Positions 48,049 through 60,519 of a DNA stretch of 64,000 nt are shown in pieces. The notes under the pieces were generated by a model that saw nothing but the letters and a program-made list of their open reading frames with translations, ran no database searches and was not told the DNA's origin. Source of the stretch: Paramecium sonneborni. Its lineage: Eukaryota; Ciliophora; Oligohymenophorea; Peniculida; Parameciidae. Where the stretch lies: NCBI GenBank assembly GCA_905182985.1, contig CAJJDN010000134.1, forward strand, positions 76,749 through 140,748, in the 5' to 3' direction. Within the stretch, counting starts at the first letter, position 1; every line of letters begins with the position of its first letter. The translations under genes and the position numbers were made by a program.

Positions 48049-50095
48049 ATGTCAAAGAACTTTAAATAAATTAATATTGTTATGAATAGCATACTTAATT
48101 AATTACCTTTGATTTTTTAAAGTAAAGATTTTATTAAGCCAAAGTAATCAAAAGCCTGGATATTTTCGGATAATCAATAACATTAAATATTAACAAATAG
48201 AAAACTTATAAAACAGTTTTTGGTGGTATATCGTCGATTTGCTTAATCTTTATTTTAATTACTATATTTTAATCCAACATAGTAGACTTCTTCTAAAAAT
48301 CAGATGTTAGCTTCGCTACAAAAACAGAATTCGACCCAAAACCTGATTAAATTGTTATGAATATTAAAAATTATATGGTGGCCTTTTCAATCGAATAAGA
48401 GAATTTTGTAAATTAGCCTATGTTTAATATAACGATTGAACAAAGGTAAAATAAATTAATATTTATATAGACATTACTATAGAAATCAACTAGGGAATTT
48501 AGTAAAATAGGTTGACTATTTATAATTAGAACCATGCACTCTAGAACATTTTTAGTTTCTTATAAATTAAACTGATTCTGATTTTGAATCACAATTTAAT
48601 TAACTTGAATTAAGTAAATGGTTATGCCCATAGTAATAATTGTTCAATATTTTAGGAAAAATTTTGAATTTTATATGGAAGGAACATATACAAGCACAGA
48701 ATTTGATTTTATTAGAGTTATTGTTAGTGATTGTGATGACACAAAAAGTGGATACCTTAATTGGAAACCTACTTGTGCTACTAAATCTCAAAAAGATTAA
48801 CATTTAAATAAAGAAGGATAATTTAAATTGTAAATTTATTAAGTTAACTCTGTTGTTAACCCCAAAGCCTCTGAATAATATTATTAATCTTATCTAGATG
48901 GAGAAATGTATTTTACCTTTGTTCCACAAAAATTATCTAGGCAAGCAAATTTGTTTTATAGGAAATATTAATTCGAAAACGATAATTCCTTAATGCCCTT
49001 TTTTAAGTATATTAGATACTTATGTTAGGGATATACATGAGAAAGAATTAATCGTTCGATAGAGTGTAGATTATAGAGATTTAACAGAACTTGGAAGAGA
49101 TACAGATAAAAATTATGCTATTGTTTATCTAAGAAGAAGTCAATTTTCAGAATTTATTTATAGAAGATTTATGAAAATTGACGAATTATTGTCATTTTTA
49201 GGAGGATTTTTATAAATTATGATTACAGGTTTTGGAATATTTATTATGTATTATAATAAATTATCATGTAAAATATTTGTTATTATATTTAGTATAAATT
49301 GAATTATCAAATAAATTGTATAAATTCTCTAAAAGATCAAGTAAAGCTGCTACACTTAAAAAATCTGTGAAATAAACTGCCAATTAATCAATTTTGAATG
49401 AATCATAAATTGAAATTAAAGGAGATTAGCAATCAAAAAAAGATACCAACAAAAAATATGGAATGAATATTACTCATTCAATTTTAAATCTGTTTGAAAA
49501 ATCTTCAAAATTAAAATTAACACCAAAATCTTTAATTAACTATTTGTCATTTGGATATTTATTAAATGATAATGATACAAAAATTTTTAAAAAAGCCATG
49601 TATTTAATAATTTTTATTTTAGGGTTCGGGTTGATTAAAGTTTAGATATTTAAGAAATATTATATTAATTGTAAGAAATTAATAAATTAAAAGAGTTAAT
49701 GCTTAAAAAATAGTAAATTATACTCTTTAATTTTACATAAAAACCAAATCTCACTTTGGAAGATGAAGATTAACTTCCAAGCAGACTTTAGATTGAACAA
49801 GAATTAAATGAAGAAAATAAGGAGGAAATAAAAAAAGAGTTAATAATAAAAGATCTTTATAATGTAATCTTTTATTCTTTGAAAATAGGCATGGTTTGAT
49901 ATAAGATTTGATTAGACATAAAATTTGTGTCAATAAGAATTGAATCAAAAGCTTAACCAAGAATTAGGTAATGATATTGAATCAGTATTTTCTGATTATG
50001 TAAAAATTTAACAGAATCAAAAAAATTAGAAAGAAAGTTCTTAAATTATCAATAATTTAGATTAGCATGAGTTAATTTAATCTAAAATAGATTGA
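48049..50095 (+). CDS. two-pass membrane protein, mosaic family copy with intact tail
   Basis: The 5' part, to about 48854, is identical to the repeat unit. The 3' part is diverged and lacks the 11-nt deletion, so the frame continues to a stop at 50093-50095. It shows the head LDIFGQSITLNINK, the first helix, the outside domain, the join KDIHEKELIVRQS across a 22-nt intron, the second helix (FLQIMITGFGIFIMYY) and a tail with SLINYLSFGYLLNDNDTK. The sharp change from exact identity to clear divergence suggests gene conversion, unequal exchange or a chimeric assembly. Confidence 0.6.
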
Positions 50096-50209
50096 AATAT
50101 TTTATATAAGATTTAATTTTTTTACAGTAATTCATATCCATTGTGAAAATAAATTAAAGATAAACTTTATATAATATTAAAAATTGATGATTGGATGTAT
50201 AAATGCATA

Positions 50210-53200
50210 TCATACTTCAGCATCAGGATTTACTTAACTAATCTTAATACTTCTACGAGGAGTGAAACGTTTTCTTTGAAATACATTTTTAAGCTCAACA
50301 ATTTTGGATATAGATAGAGCAGGTTTTCGAGGAAGGTTTCTGCTAATTTTTAGTGAACGTTCTCTTTACTGAAGCTTCTGAAATTTCATAACATACTCAA
50401 ATGGATAGTACATATAACAAATAAGTTTATTCATGTAATTAAATTGGCTGATAGATCTATTTCTTAAATCTTGTAAGACCTTATTGATATTGTGATTTAC
50501 CATATAAAGTTCATAGTTTTTAACAATCTCAAATTAATCTAATCCTTATTCTGATTTAAATTTGAGATATAGCATTTCAACATCTAAAATTGACTTTAAA
50601 TTTTCAAGTTATTCATTAATGGCAGATTTTCTCATTTTTAGATAGAGTTATTCAATTTACTGCTGCATCATTTCATTAAAATCTATTTGTTAATTTTATT
50701 CAACATCCAATTAAGATTATTATGGTTATTGTGATTGAAATTTGCTCAAGTAATTTTTTTTATACATGGATAATTTTGCTGTTGTATACTTATTAAAGGG
50801 AGGTGGTTTAAGATCAAAATCGTAATGATTCTAACCTCTTTTAACTGAAAGATTATAATCATATGAGCTTTATGAATCCATAATGCCTTATTTTCGTCGA
50901 TGATTTTGTGAATGAATCATGCTATGTATTGGACTAATAGGTTGTGGGGGAAAGTTATTAGAGGAAGAAAAGTTTTATGAAAGTAAAATGGAGTCTTGTT
51001 TTCTTAACAGAATCTATTAATGGGGCTCATGAGTAGGAGGAGGAGAAATATTTCCATCAGATTTCATAGGATTTTCATCAACTTCTTATTCAAATACTAA
51101 TTATTATTGCAATTATGATTTGATTAATTTTTATTTTTCGTTTTGAAAATAGAGTGTGAATTATTCGATAATTTCTAAATCAGGCAATGTTTGAAATAGA
51201 TCTTTAGTCCTTTTTTAGGATCTTTTGCATTCATTTCTTTCTTAGGCTTTAGAGTATAAATGCCTTTTGACAACAACCTCTCTGTCAATAGTAATTTTTA
51301 GTTAAGGACATCCAATGAGATCATGATCAGATAGCTTACAAGCTGCACAATAGACTCCATAAGGTAATTATTTCTTCTGAACATTCAATTTTATATTGTC
51401 TTTAAGTTAACAATAATACTGATAATCTTTTGGGAAGTTGTTTAAGACTGAAAGAAAATCAGTCTAATAATAAAATATATTTAATACTTTACTAAGAGTT
51501 AAAAGACTAACATAACCGATAGCTTAAAATATTTGAGTGTTTTCATTTTCAGAAACAAAATCCTAAACTTAAAGGAATTGTCCTTAACATTGAATACCTT
51601 TGAGCGAATGACGATGCCTGTTGAGATATTGTAATTAACCTTGTTCGATAAAACAGAGATGTGGCTGCTTAATATTGCCGAGAGTAAAAATGGAAAATGC
51701 ATTTTAGGGTTGTATTATAGTACGAGTGATGTGACATGATAAAGCATTCTAAAATTCTAGGCTAAAATTACTGGATAAAAAGGAGCAATGACTAAAAAAT
51801 ACACTATTTGATTATTGCCTTAACTCCTACTTCAATTCTTCTGATAATTCAGCCAAGAGTTATTCCTCTTGTTATAGATCAATTTCAGCTTCTTCTTTCC
51901 ATCTAAAATTTAGATACTCTCGAATTCTAAAATCTATTGAAGATGTAACTACCTGTATTATAGTCCATAAGGAATATTTCTTTTATGCATGTATCTGTTT
52001 ATAACTCTAATTTTCTTAATCCTCTCTACCATATTTTGATTAATTTCCTTTATAATGATACCAATCGTATTTACACTGTAACTAAACCACAAACATGCTC
52101 CCATAATGAAAAATATTGCCACTATCTTTTCATTCGAACTTTTAGGAATATTATCTCCATATCCAATTGTCAACATTGTAACTATAGCAAAATAGAATGC
52201 TTCTAAGTATTGAACTTGCCATGTTTATTAATCTAATTATTTGAATTGAATCCAAGACTCTTCGAGACTCAAATTTGAATTAAAATACCAAATACATGAA
52301 AACATATGTAAAATATACATGAGAGTTAAAATAAGTTTCAATAAACTGATGATCCCTTTCTAAGATTTACTAAAGTACTGTGATTCCTCGCTCTTTTGTA
52401 TCACTTCATTAATATGTTTGAATTGCATCAAGGAAGTAAGCAAAATAATTAAATAGTAATTTGATATTTATTCTCCTTTATAAATGCAATAATAGAATAG
52501 AGGAAGTAGAGTTAATAAATCTACAAATAATACACTAAATATTTATTATCGTACTATTTCAAAACGATCTAAAACAGCTTGTCCTTTTACATAACATATT
52601 GTATTTAATCTTATTATCACATCAAAAAGTAATAAAGATGAAAGTAAAGTAGTGAGTGGCAGAACTTATTCAAACAAAATACCAGGAGCATAAGCAATCT
52701 CAAGAGGTATTAATACCAATAAAATTAATCTAATTAAAGTTATGAAGTAATCCCACATCAGTTTATTATGACTTTCAGGATGGAATTGAGGAATCTTTGA
52801 TAGTTTTTCATATCCGTATTTCCTTAATAGTAAATACTTCTCTTTTATTGATATGTACACAGGATTCTCAGGTTTTACTAATGTATGCTAACGAAAAAGT
52901 CGTGAGACATTACGAATTTAAAAAACTGGACTTGCAAATTTCATTTAAGTTAACATAACTTAACTAAAGTTGTTTTGTTTATTTACTTATCAGATCCCTA
53001 ATCATCAATCAATTATAAATGGTTTTCATTTATATTTTGTAATTTTTATCGATGACTGCGTATTTTCTATACAAATCGTTTCACAAAAAAGAATGCCATT
53101 AAACTAACACCAGTACGCTAAGCTCTTTTTGTCCATTCTGGAAGTAAAGCCTATTTAGAAGTTTAATCAACCTCATTTGTTCTACGAGTGTCTAATTGGG

Positions 53201-53345
53201 ATTTAATCACACAGTTTGGACTATTGAATGTTCCTTTTAAACCAGTATTCAGATATTCTTATTCATACTCCATTTCATTTATAGCTTACAACTCTTGTAC
53301 TGGAGAAAAGTTGTGTTGTTGGTACAAGAGATTTGATTAATTCAT
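50210..53345 (-). CDS. voltage/cyclic-nucleotide-gated-type K+ channel
   Basis: A model of 1018 residues with introns at 52930-52958 (29 nt), 51927-51952 (26 nt) and 51464-51487 (24 nt). A cytosolic N-terminus (MNQSNLLYQQHNFSPVQ) leads to six hydrophobic segments from about residue 170. The pore helix and filter read AFYFAIVTMLTIGYGDN, with the K+ selectivity sequence GYGD, followed by an S6-like segment (IFFIMGACLWFSYS). A C-linker (RIREYLNFRWKEEAE) and a diverged cyclic-nucleotide-binding-like region follow. The last 400 residues are Gln/Ser-rich with coiled-coil stretches. Paramecium has a very large family of such channels controlling ciliary membrane potential. The true start depends on the 29-nt intron; 52955 would give a shorter form. 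Confidence 0.88.
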
Positions 53346-53573
53346 TTTTGTATTAATAATTGTATACATTAACTCCATTAATTGTAAGTCGATTAAGAAT
53401 TTTTATAAAATGTTATATTTATTTGAAGAACAATTTATAATCCTAGTAATCTTCAATAGTTTCTTTTCATTAAAAGCCGAATTTAAAAACATCTAAGTCA
53501 ATTACATTAATTAATATGTTCAAATATATTTGTATATTGATTTTTCTTTTTCGAATTAATATTAATTTAGTAA

Positions 53574-55476
53574 ATGTAACAGGACAATTAGTATGAAAAC
53601 ACATACTACTAATCCAAAGGACTCAATTTGCACACTCGATAATCAATAAAACCGTTTCTTTTCCCATAAACAGAAGCCAGCACACATCGCTTTTCCTAAT
53701 TAGATTATTTTACAGAACCCACTGCAAGTATGGTCGATCCTTTAGGACCATAAACTGATAGAACACATATCAGAAAGAATAGATAGCTTATCAAATATAT
53801 TAAACCTGCTAATATTGAACCGGTATCACATATACTGAATGAAGAAAAGAATAAACTCTAAACTAAATTTAATTTACTAGACTCTTTTACTCAAAGACAT
53901 TCCTAACACCAGTTATATGTTAAAAATGATAATAAACAAGAATTTTTATAAAGGAAGTTTAGTGAGTAAAAACTAGGTTTCAAAGTATAGCAATTAGATG
54001 AAGAATAGGAATCTCATATTTTATTAAGGAGAAATTAATTCTTTTATACTTCTTTAAGAATAAAAGATAGATATTCTCCTTTGACTCTATAAATAAGAAT
54101 CAAATAAGGTGATCCAAATACTAGATTAAGAATATTTGCATCTCCAAAATTCATTTAACCTAATCGATTTAATGCTGCTGTTGAAGTTAGTGGAAGACAA
54201 TTAAAATATGCTTCTAATTCTGAAATATTTTAAGAAGAAACCTTATATGTTGCTATATTAGCATTAAATGAATTATAAATTGCCATTAACATTGAATTTG
54301 GAAGACCTACAACTAGAAGAGTTATTTAAAGAGAAAGAAAAGAAAAGTCAACACATGAATTTCCTCCTGACTTAGAACTTTAAATAGAAGAAATTATGAT
54401 GAGAAGAAGGCTTCGCTATGCAAATTAATAAAATTATGTAGAATTAAATAAATGTTCTTAAATGTCACGTAGAATTCCAGAAAAACCTCAAAATCCAAAA
54501 CATATAGAAATAAAATAAAAAATAAGAAGATTGAAGGTTGAATAAAGTCTAAAAAGAGTTGCCTAGTTATAAGTTCATGACATAGCTAAATAAATTCATA
54601 GAAAATAATTAGAAATGCAAAGAGAAATAAAACATAGAGAATATGTTTAAAAGTCTTGGCTTAAAATTGTTTGTTTAATCAATATATTAGCTCCTGGTAT
54701 AAATGAATTCATAGAAAATTAAAGATAATTAGTTGCTAAAAATATGAAAAAACAGATCTCTTTAATATAACTCTTAAATAAAATTAAAAGAAAAGTAGAG
54801 AAATTTGGTCCTAATTGTAAATTAAGAACAATTTTACAAGGAAAATGGTAATAGTCATTAAATTCTTAATAGTTGTTTATAATTGATTGCAAATAATTCA
54901 AGAATGATAGCTAAAAGAAGGGCATAAAAGATAATTACACAAATGTTGCAAAACAATATTACTTGTTTTATTACTGAAAGCAAAGGCACTCATGTTGTCA
55001 ATTTAAGTAATGCGAAAAACCATATGAAGTAAAGAAATGCGTGAATCGATTAGTGAAGCACAAAAACAGTAGAATTGAATTTATGAGCAACCTCAAACTC
55101 TTCTTGAGTGTTTAGTACAAACAGCTTTACTAAATAGCTTTAAGATACAGTAAATAAAGTGATTCGACTAAAAATAAAAGAGATCCAATACATTTTCTAT
55201 TATATGATGCGTAAAATTATAAAGTATTATTCTAGTTCTTTTTTGCATTAAATGACTAAGAAATTACTAAAACATGTTTTTGAAAAGTGGAATAAGAATT
55301 TCATCACTTTTAGAAATGCAACAAAAGAAGAAAGAGAAAGAAAAGGGAAAAAAGGAGTTGCTCTATTTTGGTAACCTCCAAAACTTTTTGAATTACCTTA
55401 AGATATAGTTGTTAGGCTATTCTTATTTGAAGAGTTAGAGAAGAGAGGACTCATAACTGGAGAATATAAAGAGTGA
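53574..55476 (+). CDS. hypothetical basic helical protein
   Basis: A model of 605 residues with introns at 54872-54902 (31 nt), 55041-55069 (29 nt) and 55211-55235 (25 nt). The N-terminal 130 residues are polar. The middle has a beta-like stretch (YSPLTLQIRIKQGDPN, NRFNAAVEVSG) and a strongly basic helix (RRIPEKPQNPKHIEIKQKIR, LEMQREIKHREYVQK). The C-terminus is charged and ends LFLFEELEKRGLITGEYKE. No domain is recognised. The 53593 ATG is in another frame and was rejected as the start. Confidence 0.6.
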
Positions 55477-55877
55477 ATATTTAATGATACTAATCATATA
55501 AAATTCAAGCATTAAATTGTATTATATAGTATTTAAATATAAATAAAAGTCCCATTGAATAAGAACTCAATATATTTTTTACTCTATATGATCATGATTA
55601 TTAAAGCTGAAATCCTTTTTTAACTTGTATATACAATTAGCTACTTAGAATAAAAATTAATGTGATATTATATTAATATCTCCATTATATTTTGTAATTT
55701 TATGTCAGTAATTTCAGAGAATGTGTTTATACTTCTATTACTTCATTATTAGTATTTTTGTAATATTATTAACCAAATTTAAAATAATTAATTTGAATAC
55801 CAAAAATTAATTAATAGCTATTAGTTATTTAAATATTTGGAGATATAATTATTCTCTATTAGGGTTTTATTATGGCA

Positions 55878-56957
55878 AGTTCAAAAGAACTTAACAAAAA
55901 AAATTGGATCTTTTTAAATCTATTTTAATTAAATTGCTTTTGGTTCATAAGCACTACACGAAATTTGAATTAATGATTCTATTAGATTTATTTCAGAGTA
56001 ATCATTATTAAATAGTTTTTCTAAAAGACTTATTGATTCTTATAGTATTTTGCCTATTCCAATACTTAACCTTAATTTGTTGATTAAGCAAAGAATCGTT
56101 CTAATAGAAGGAGAATATTCATATCTAGGGTGTAAACTTATAAAATCACTTAATAATCGTTAATAAAAAGTAAAATAATATTAACCTGGTTAATCTATAT
56201 TGAAAACGAAATAAATTGAATTATTATTTTTAATCACTTTAGTTTGACGTGTATGAATGTAATTATTTTTTAAAATATCATATATAAAGAATTTAAAAAT
56301 GATGAACAAAATCATCCGAAGACATATAAAAGATTCCATTTTAAGCTTTTAAAGAAAATCTTAATTACTTTACTATTTTATTTCTTTAGTCCTTTTGAAA
56401 GATATTAAATAACTCTAATTTTAAATATAGAATAAGAATGTTTAACCAATAAACCAATAACGTATAAATTATTTGATTTATGTTGGGTAGGTCTGGTCTA
56501 AAATTACACGTTTTAAAATTGTATATAATATCTCTGATTATTTGCTTTTTTTGGGTCTTCGAATATAATGGCTTCTAAAACAGGATGAATTGTCGCTAAT
56601 CGAATTTCTTTTTTTTCTATTTATTGTAAATTATTTAAGGTTTATGCTAATTTTAATTGATCTACTTTCTGATATCCATTTTTTTAAATTTTAAAGAGAA
56701 ATTTTTGAAAAAGAATATTTATTTTTCAATTACAAATATGAATTTAGTGTTCGTAGTAGAATTTCAAAAAGCTTTTTTTCTCATTTACATTTTAGAAAAA
56801 ATCATTGTCTTAAACAAAGCTAATAAAAATTACCTCAACATCTTAATTAAAACCTTAAAGAGACTTTTAAATTATCAAAAGAATTTCATTTAAACTTCTT
56901 AGATTAATATTATATTATAGGGTACTTATATTTAAATAGCTTAATGAAGTAATTCAT
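55878..56957 (-). pseudogene. calpain-like C-terminal remnant or mis-framed gene
   Basis: From the ATG at 56957, introns at 56898-56925 (28), 56772-56788 (17), 56647-56665 (19) and 56557-56581 (25) give one frame to a TGA at 56278. Near its end it reads NGIFYMSSDDFVHHF, like DGIFFMCIDDFKKYF of the calpain at 22075. Beyond the TGA, in another frame, IDQPGQYYFTFYQ and RYEYSPSIRTILCLIN match the calpain DGEYYFSAYQ and YDYSEIRLILSKMN in the same order. So domain III of a calpain-like protein is present but broken by a frame change. The first 110 residues do not resemble calpain. Confidence 0.5.
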
Positions 56958-56999
56958 TTAAAATAGAGACTGGTATAGATGATATCCCTGAATTAGAAA

Positions 57000-57960
57000 T
57001 TAATGAGAAATATAAGTTCTATTGAATATTATAAAATTTCGATGAAAATATTTAAGTTATTAAAACCAAAGCAATTATCTTGATTTATCAAAATTGTAAT
57101 GTCATAATAATTTTTATTGAATAAATAAAGAAAGGAATATAAACTTAGTAAAGGAAGGATATTTTAAATTTATTAAGTAAATTCTATGATAAATCCAAAG
57201 GTAGATAATATGAGTATTAATATGGACAGAGAAATTTATATAGTTTATGTTCAAATTCTAGATAACGTATTTTAAAAGAAATATAATTTTATTAATGATT
57301 TATTGTTATTATCTAACATTCATTAAAAGGAAAGAATAATGAGTGGAAGTGCAATTAGAGTTTAAACAGTATATACGATAATAAAATTCTTAGGAATAAA
57401 TTGAAGTAAATTGTTTGATCAAAGAGAAAAATCGAATAAGCTAAAATAAGTAAATTGAATCCAAACATAATAAATTTTTTTAAGGCAATTTAAATTTAGA
57501 ATAAATCAGGGTCAGATTCATTAGAATTAGTAAAATATAGATGAAGAATCTTATTAAATGATTTTTTGGTTGATGAATAACAAAAAGGATTGTTTATATA
57601 TATAAATATTGAAATGTGTTATCTCATAAATCAAATGGATTACTATTTACATATAAATGAGATTTCCTTGTTTGATTTTATTAATTTCATACCGAAATTT
57701 AAGTGATTTAGTAAATTGTAATTTTCATGACAAAACTGATAAAAATTTGTTTTATTAATTAAATGATGTAAAATTGTATATTTTTAGAATGATGTTATAT
57801 TTGAAGTGAAAGAAAGATAAGAAGATGAATAAGAGAGTTTTTTTTAGTTTTGATTGAGTATATAGTTTTGGTTTAATAAGCTGTGTAATTAGAAGAGAGT
57901 AGCATTTTGAATTATAAGTAAATAGAAAAAGAGAGAGAACCTATATTAAAAGATAGATAA
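57000..57960 (+). pseudogene. strongly decayed copy of the two-pass membrane protein family
   Basis: Around 57130-57260 the DNA aligns by eye with the family outside domain: the block with GGATATTTTAAATTTATTAAG and ATAAATCC matches the GGATAATTTAAATTGTAAATT and TTAATCC region of the tandem copies. Further on (57480-57710) INQMDYYLHINEISLFDFI and NFIPKF match the tail pattern LLMLTKNQITLFNFIPK. Frames change several times and no start is found. It lies about 7 kb from the tandem array, beyond two unrelated genes. Confidence 0.45.
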
Positions 57961-58037
57961 ATGAATGAATTAATAAGTATATTATTTGGTATAAAAATAT
58001 TTAACATTTAATCTAATAAATAAATATAATAATAATA

Positions 58038-60519
58038 ATGGATTAGAAGAATTAATGGAATTAAAAATCATCAGTATAAGAATTTGGAATACAGAAATCC
58101 AGTTTATCAAAACCAGTCCATTAATAAGTGAAACCAACATAGTAGGTGGCTCCTAAGAATGAATAATAAGGTGAGAATCAGTTGGTGAGAAGAGTGACTA
58201 AAAGAAATATTGGAATAAAGAAATCAATAGTTTCAAATGAAGGAACAATTTATGAGACATTTGAACCGTTAATGAAGCCATAGACTCCATAAGATATAGG
58301 ATTTATAGTAAAATGCTTTTAAGCTCATTTCGTATTTTCTTCAATGAATGAAACATAATTGTAAGATAAATAATTAAATGAAGAATTCAATTAGCAAAGA
58401 GTATGTTCTATTGTAGACTGGTGATAGGATAGATGATAATAAAATAAGGAGATGGAGCTAGCTCTTTTTTTGTATTAGAGAAGGGAAAGATAAATGTTTT
58501 GGTTGATGGAATATCTAGAAAATAATTAAGTTAAGGAAATGGATTCGGAGAATTAGCATTATTATATAATGCTCCAAGATCAGCAACATGTGTAGCTATG
58601 GAAGAGTGTTTTTTATGGGGAATAGACAGACATACATTTAGAAAAAGTGTTGAAAATGTTATGAGAAGTGAATAAGAAAAGAATAGATAATTATTAGAAT
58701 AAGTTAAATTCTTTAGTAAACTATTTAAATTAAATCTATAGATTAATTGACAAAGGATTAAAAAGATGCAATTTCAGGAGTTTTGATTTTATAAAAGTTT
58801 AATCAGAATGAGATTATAGTAAATGAAGGAGATCAAGCTAGTTCATTTTATATTATAGTTGAAGGAAAATGTGGAGTTTTTAACAAGGAAGATGTTTAGA
58901 TTGCAACTTTAAATCCAAAAGATTCCTTTGGTGAATCAGCATTAAAACATGATAATCAAATTAGAATGATGACAATCAAAGCTATTGAAAAAGATACCAA
59001 AGTTGTAGCTTTGGGTAAAGATATGATCTCATAGATATTGGGTGACAAAGTCTAATATATCATCTATAAGAATATTTGTAAATGGGCATTAAATAGATCT
59101 AAATTATTTGGAAAGGTATCTGCAGCTATATAAGATAAATTGCTAGAAGGTGTTATCTATAGAAAATATCTTGCAGGATAAAAAATCATTAATAAAGGAG
59201 ATAAAGTTGGATTCTTGTATGTTCCTTTAGAAGGCAATGTACTAGATGAATAAAAAAATGTGATTACTAATAATATTATAAATGAAGAATCTCTCTTTGA
59301 TGAATTTATAAATACAAAGCATGCCCAATCATACCATATGGAGAATGAAGGACATGTGGCTGTTATTGATTATGATAAATATCGTAACATTAATGGAAGT
59401 GTAGAAAAACTCTTAGATATTGAATAAATCCATCCTCATAATCAATAATCTCATGACTAAGTCAAAAAACTTTAATTAAAAGATCTGGTTTTCTTAAATA
59501 AATTAGGATCTGGATAATTTGGATCTGTCTATCTATGTAAGGATAAAAATATGGATACATTATTTGCTCTAAAATATGTCACTAGAGCACATATATAATA
59601 ATATGGAATATAAAAACATGTCTAATAGGAAAAAGCTGTTCTGGAAATAATGAACCATTAATTCATACTTAAATTTTATAGATCATTTAAGGATGGTGAA
59701 AATATTTACTTTCTTACAGAATATATAGCAGGAGAAGAATTATTTGATGCAATTCGAGAAATTGGATTACTGGGCAAATATGATTCTCAATTTTATACTG
59801 CCCAAATGATTCTTCAAATGGAGTATTTACATACTGTTCATCAAATTGTATATAGAGATATAAAACCTGAAAATGTTATGGTTGATCAATTTGGCTATCT
59901 TAAATTAATTGACATGGGAACTGCTAAGACTCTCAAAAATGTTTGTAATGCTATCATTCTAAAAAATAGCTCCTCCCAAAACTTTCACTATAATTGGAAC
60001 ACCTCATTACATGGCTCCAGAAGTCATTTCTGGAAAAGGTTATGGATACTTTGCAGATTTATGGAGTGTTGGATGTTGTCTATATGAATTTTTATGTGGT
60101 GGTCTACCCTTTGGAGAAGATCAAGAAGATCCTTTTGAAATCTATAAAGAAATTGTAAAGAATTCTATACATTATCCACAATATATTACAGATAAAACAG
60201 CTAAAACTATAATTGAATAATTGATGAACAAAATTCCTGAATGTAGATTGGGAGGATCCTATTCATCCCTCAAGAACAATTAATGGTTTTCAGATTTTGA
60301 CTGGGTATTAATTAAATAATAATTTCTTAGAATAAATTGATTAAGCGTGAACTTTAACCTCCATTGATTCCTAAAAAAGAAAAAGTAATGAATAATTCAT
60401 AGATTGAAGACTAAATGAAAAAGAATATTTTAGTTATTGATCAAATTTAAAAAGATACTATGGGATAGAAGAAGGTCTTTGCATAACAAAAAGATGCAGA
60501 ATGGGATTCAGTATTTTGA
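58038..60519 (+). CDS. cGMP-dependent-type protein kinase (PKG-like, AGC family)
   Basis: A model of 793 residues with introns at 58361-58383 (23), 58716-58741 (26), 59945-59969 (25) and 60305-60330 (26). At residues about 125-235 there is a cyclic-nucleotide-binding domain with a full phosphate-binding cassette ([15 protein letters not shown]). A second ([15 protein letters not shown]) and a more degenerate third follow. The kinase domain has GSGQFGSVY, Lys in [17 protein letters not shown] in place of DFG (LIDMGTAK), and [10 protein letters not shown]. The C-terminus (KDAEWDSVF) is an AGC tail. PKGs are abundant in Paramecium and act in ciliary motility and excitability. The DMG change leaves the metal-binding Asp intact. 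Confidence 0.88.

Larger units (their letters stand above)
41838..48743. repeat. three exact tandem units of 2302 bp
   Basis: Units are 41838-44139, 44140-46441 and 46442-48743, and a fourth partial copy matches from 48744 to about 48854 before diverging. I found no mismatch among the units in the segments I compared. Each unit spans the 3' part of one membrane-family gene, the spacer, and the 5' part of the next. The array starts directly after the N at 41837, so recent amplification and assembly error are both possible. Confidence 0.85.

Noticed and set aside
41838..48743. A transposon or satellite explanation for the 2302-bp repeat.
   Set aside because: No terminal repeats or transposase are seen; the unit holds gene parts and spacer of a local family.
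53593..53820. An ATG-started frame of about 75 codons.
   Set aside because: The frame starting at 53574 is longer, continuous with the downstream gene and better in composition.
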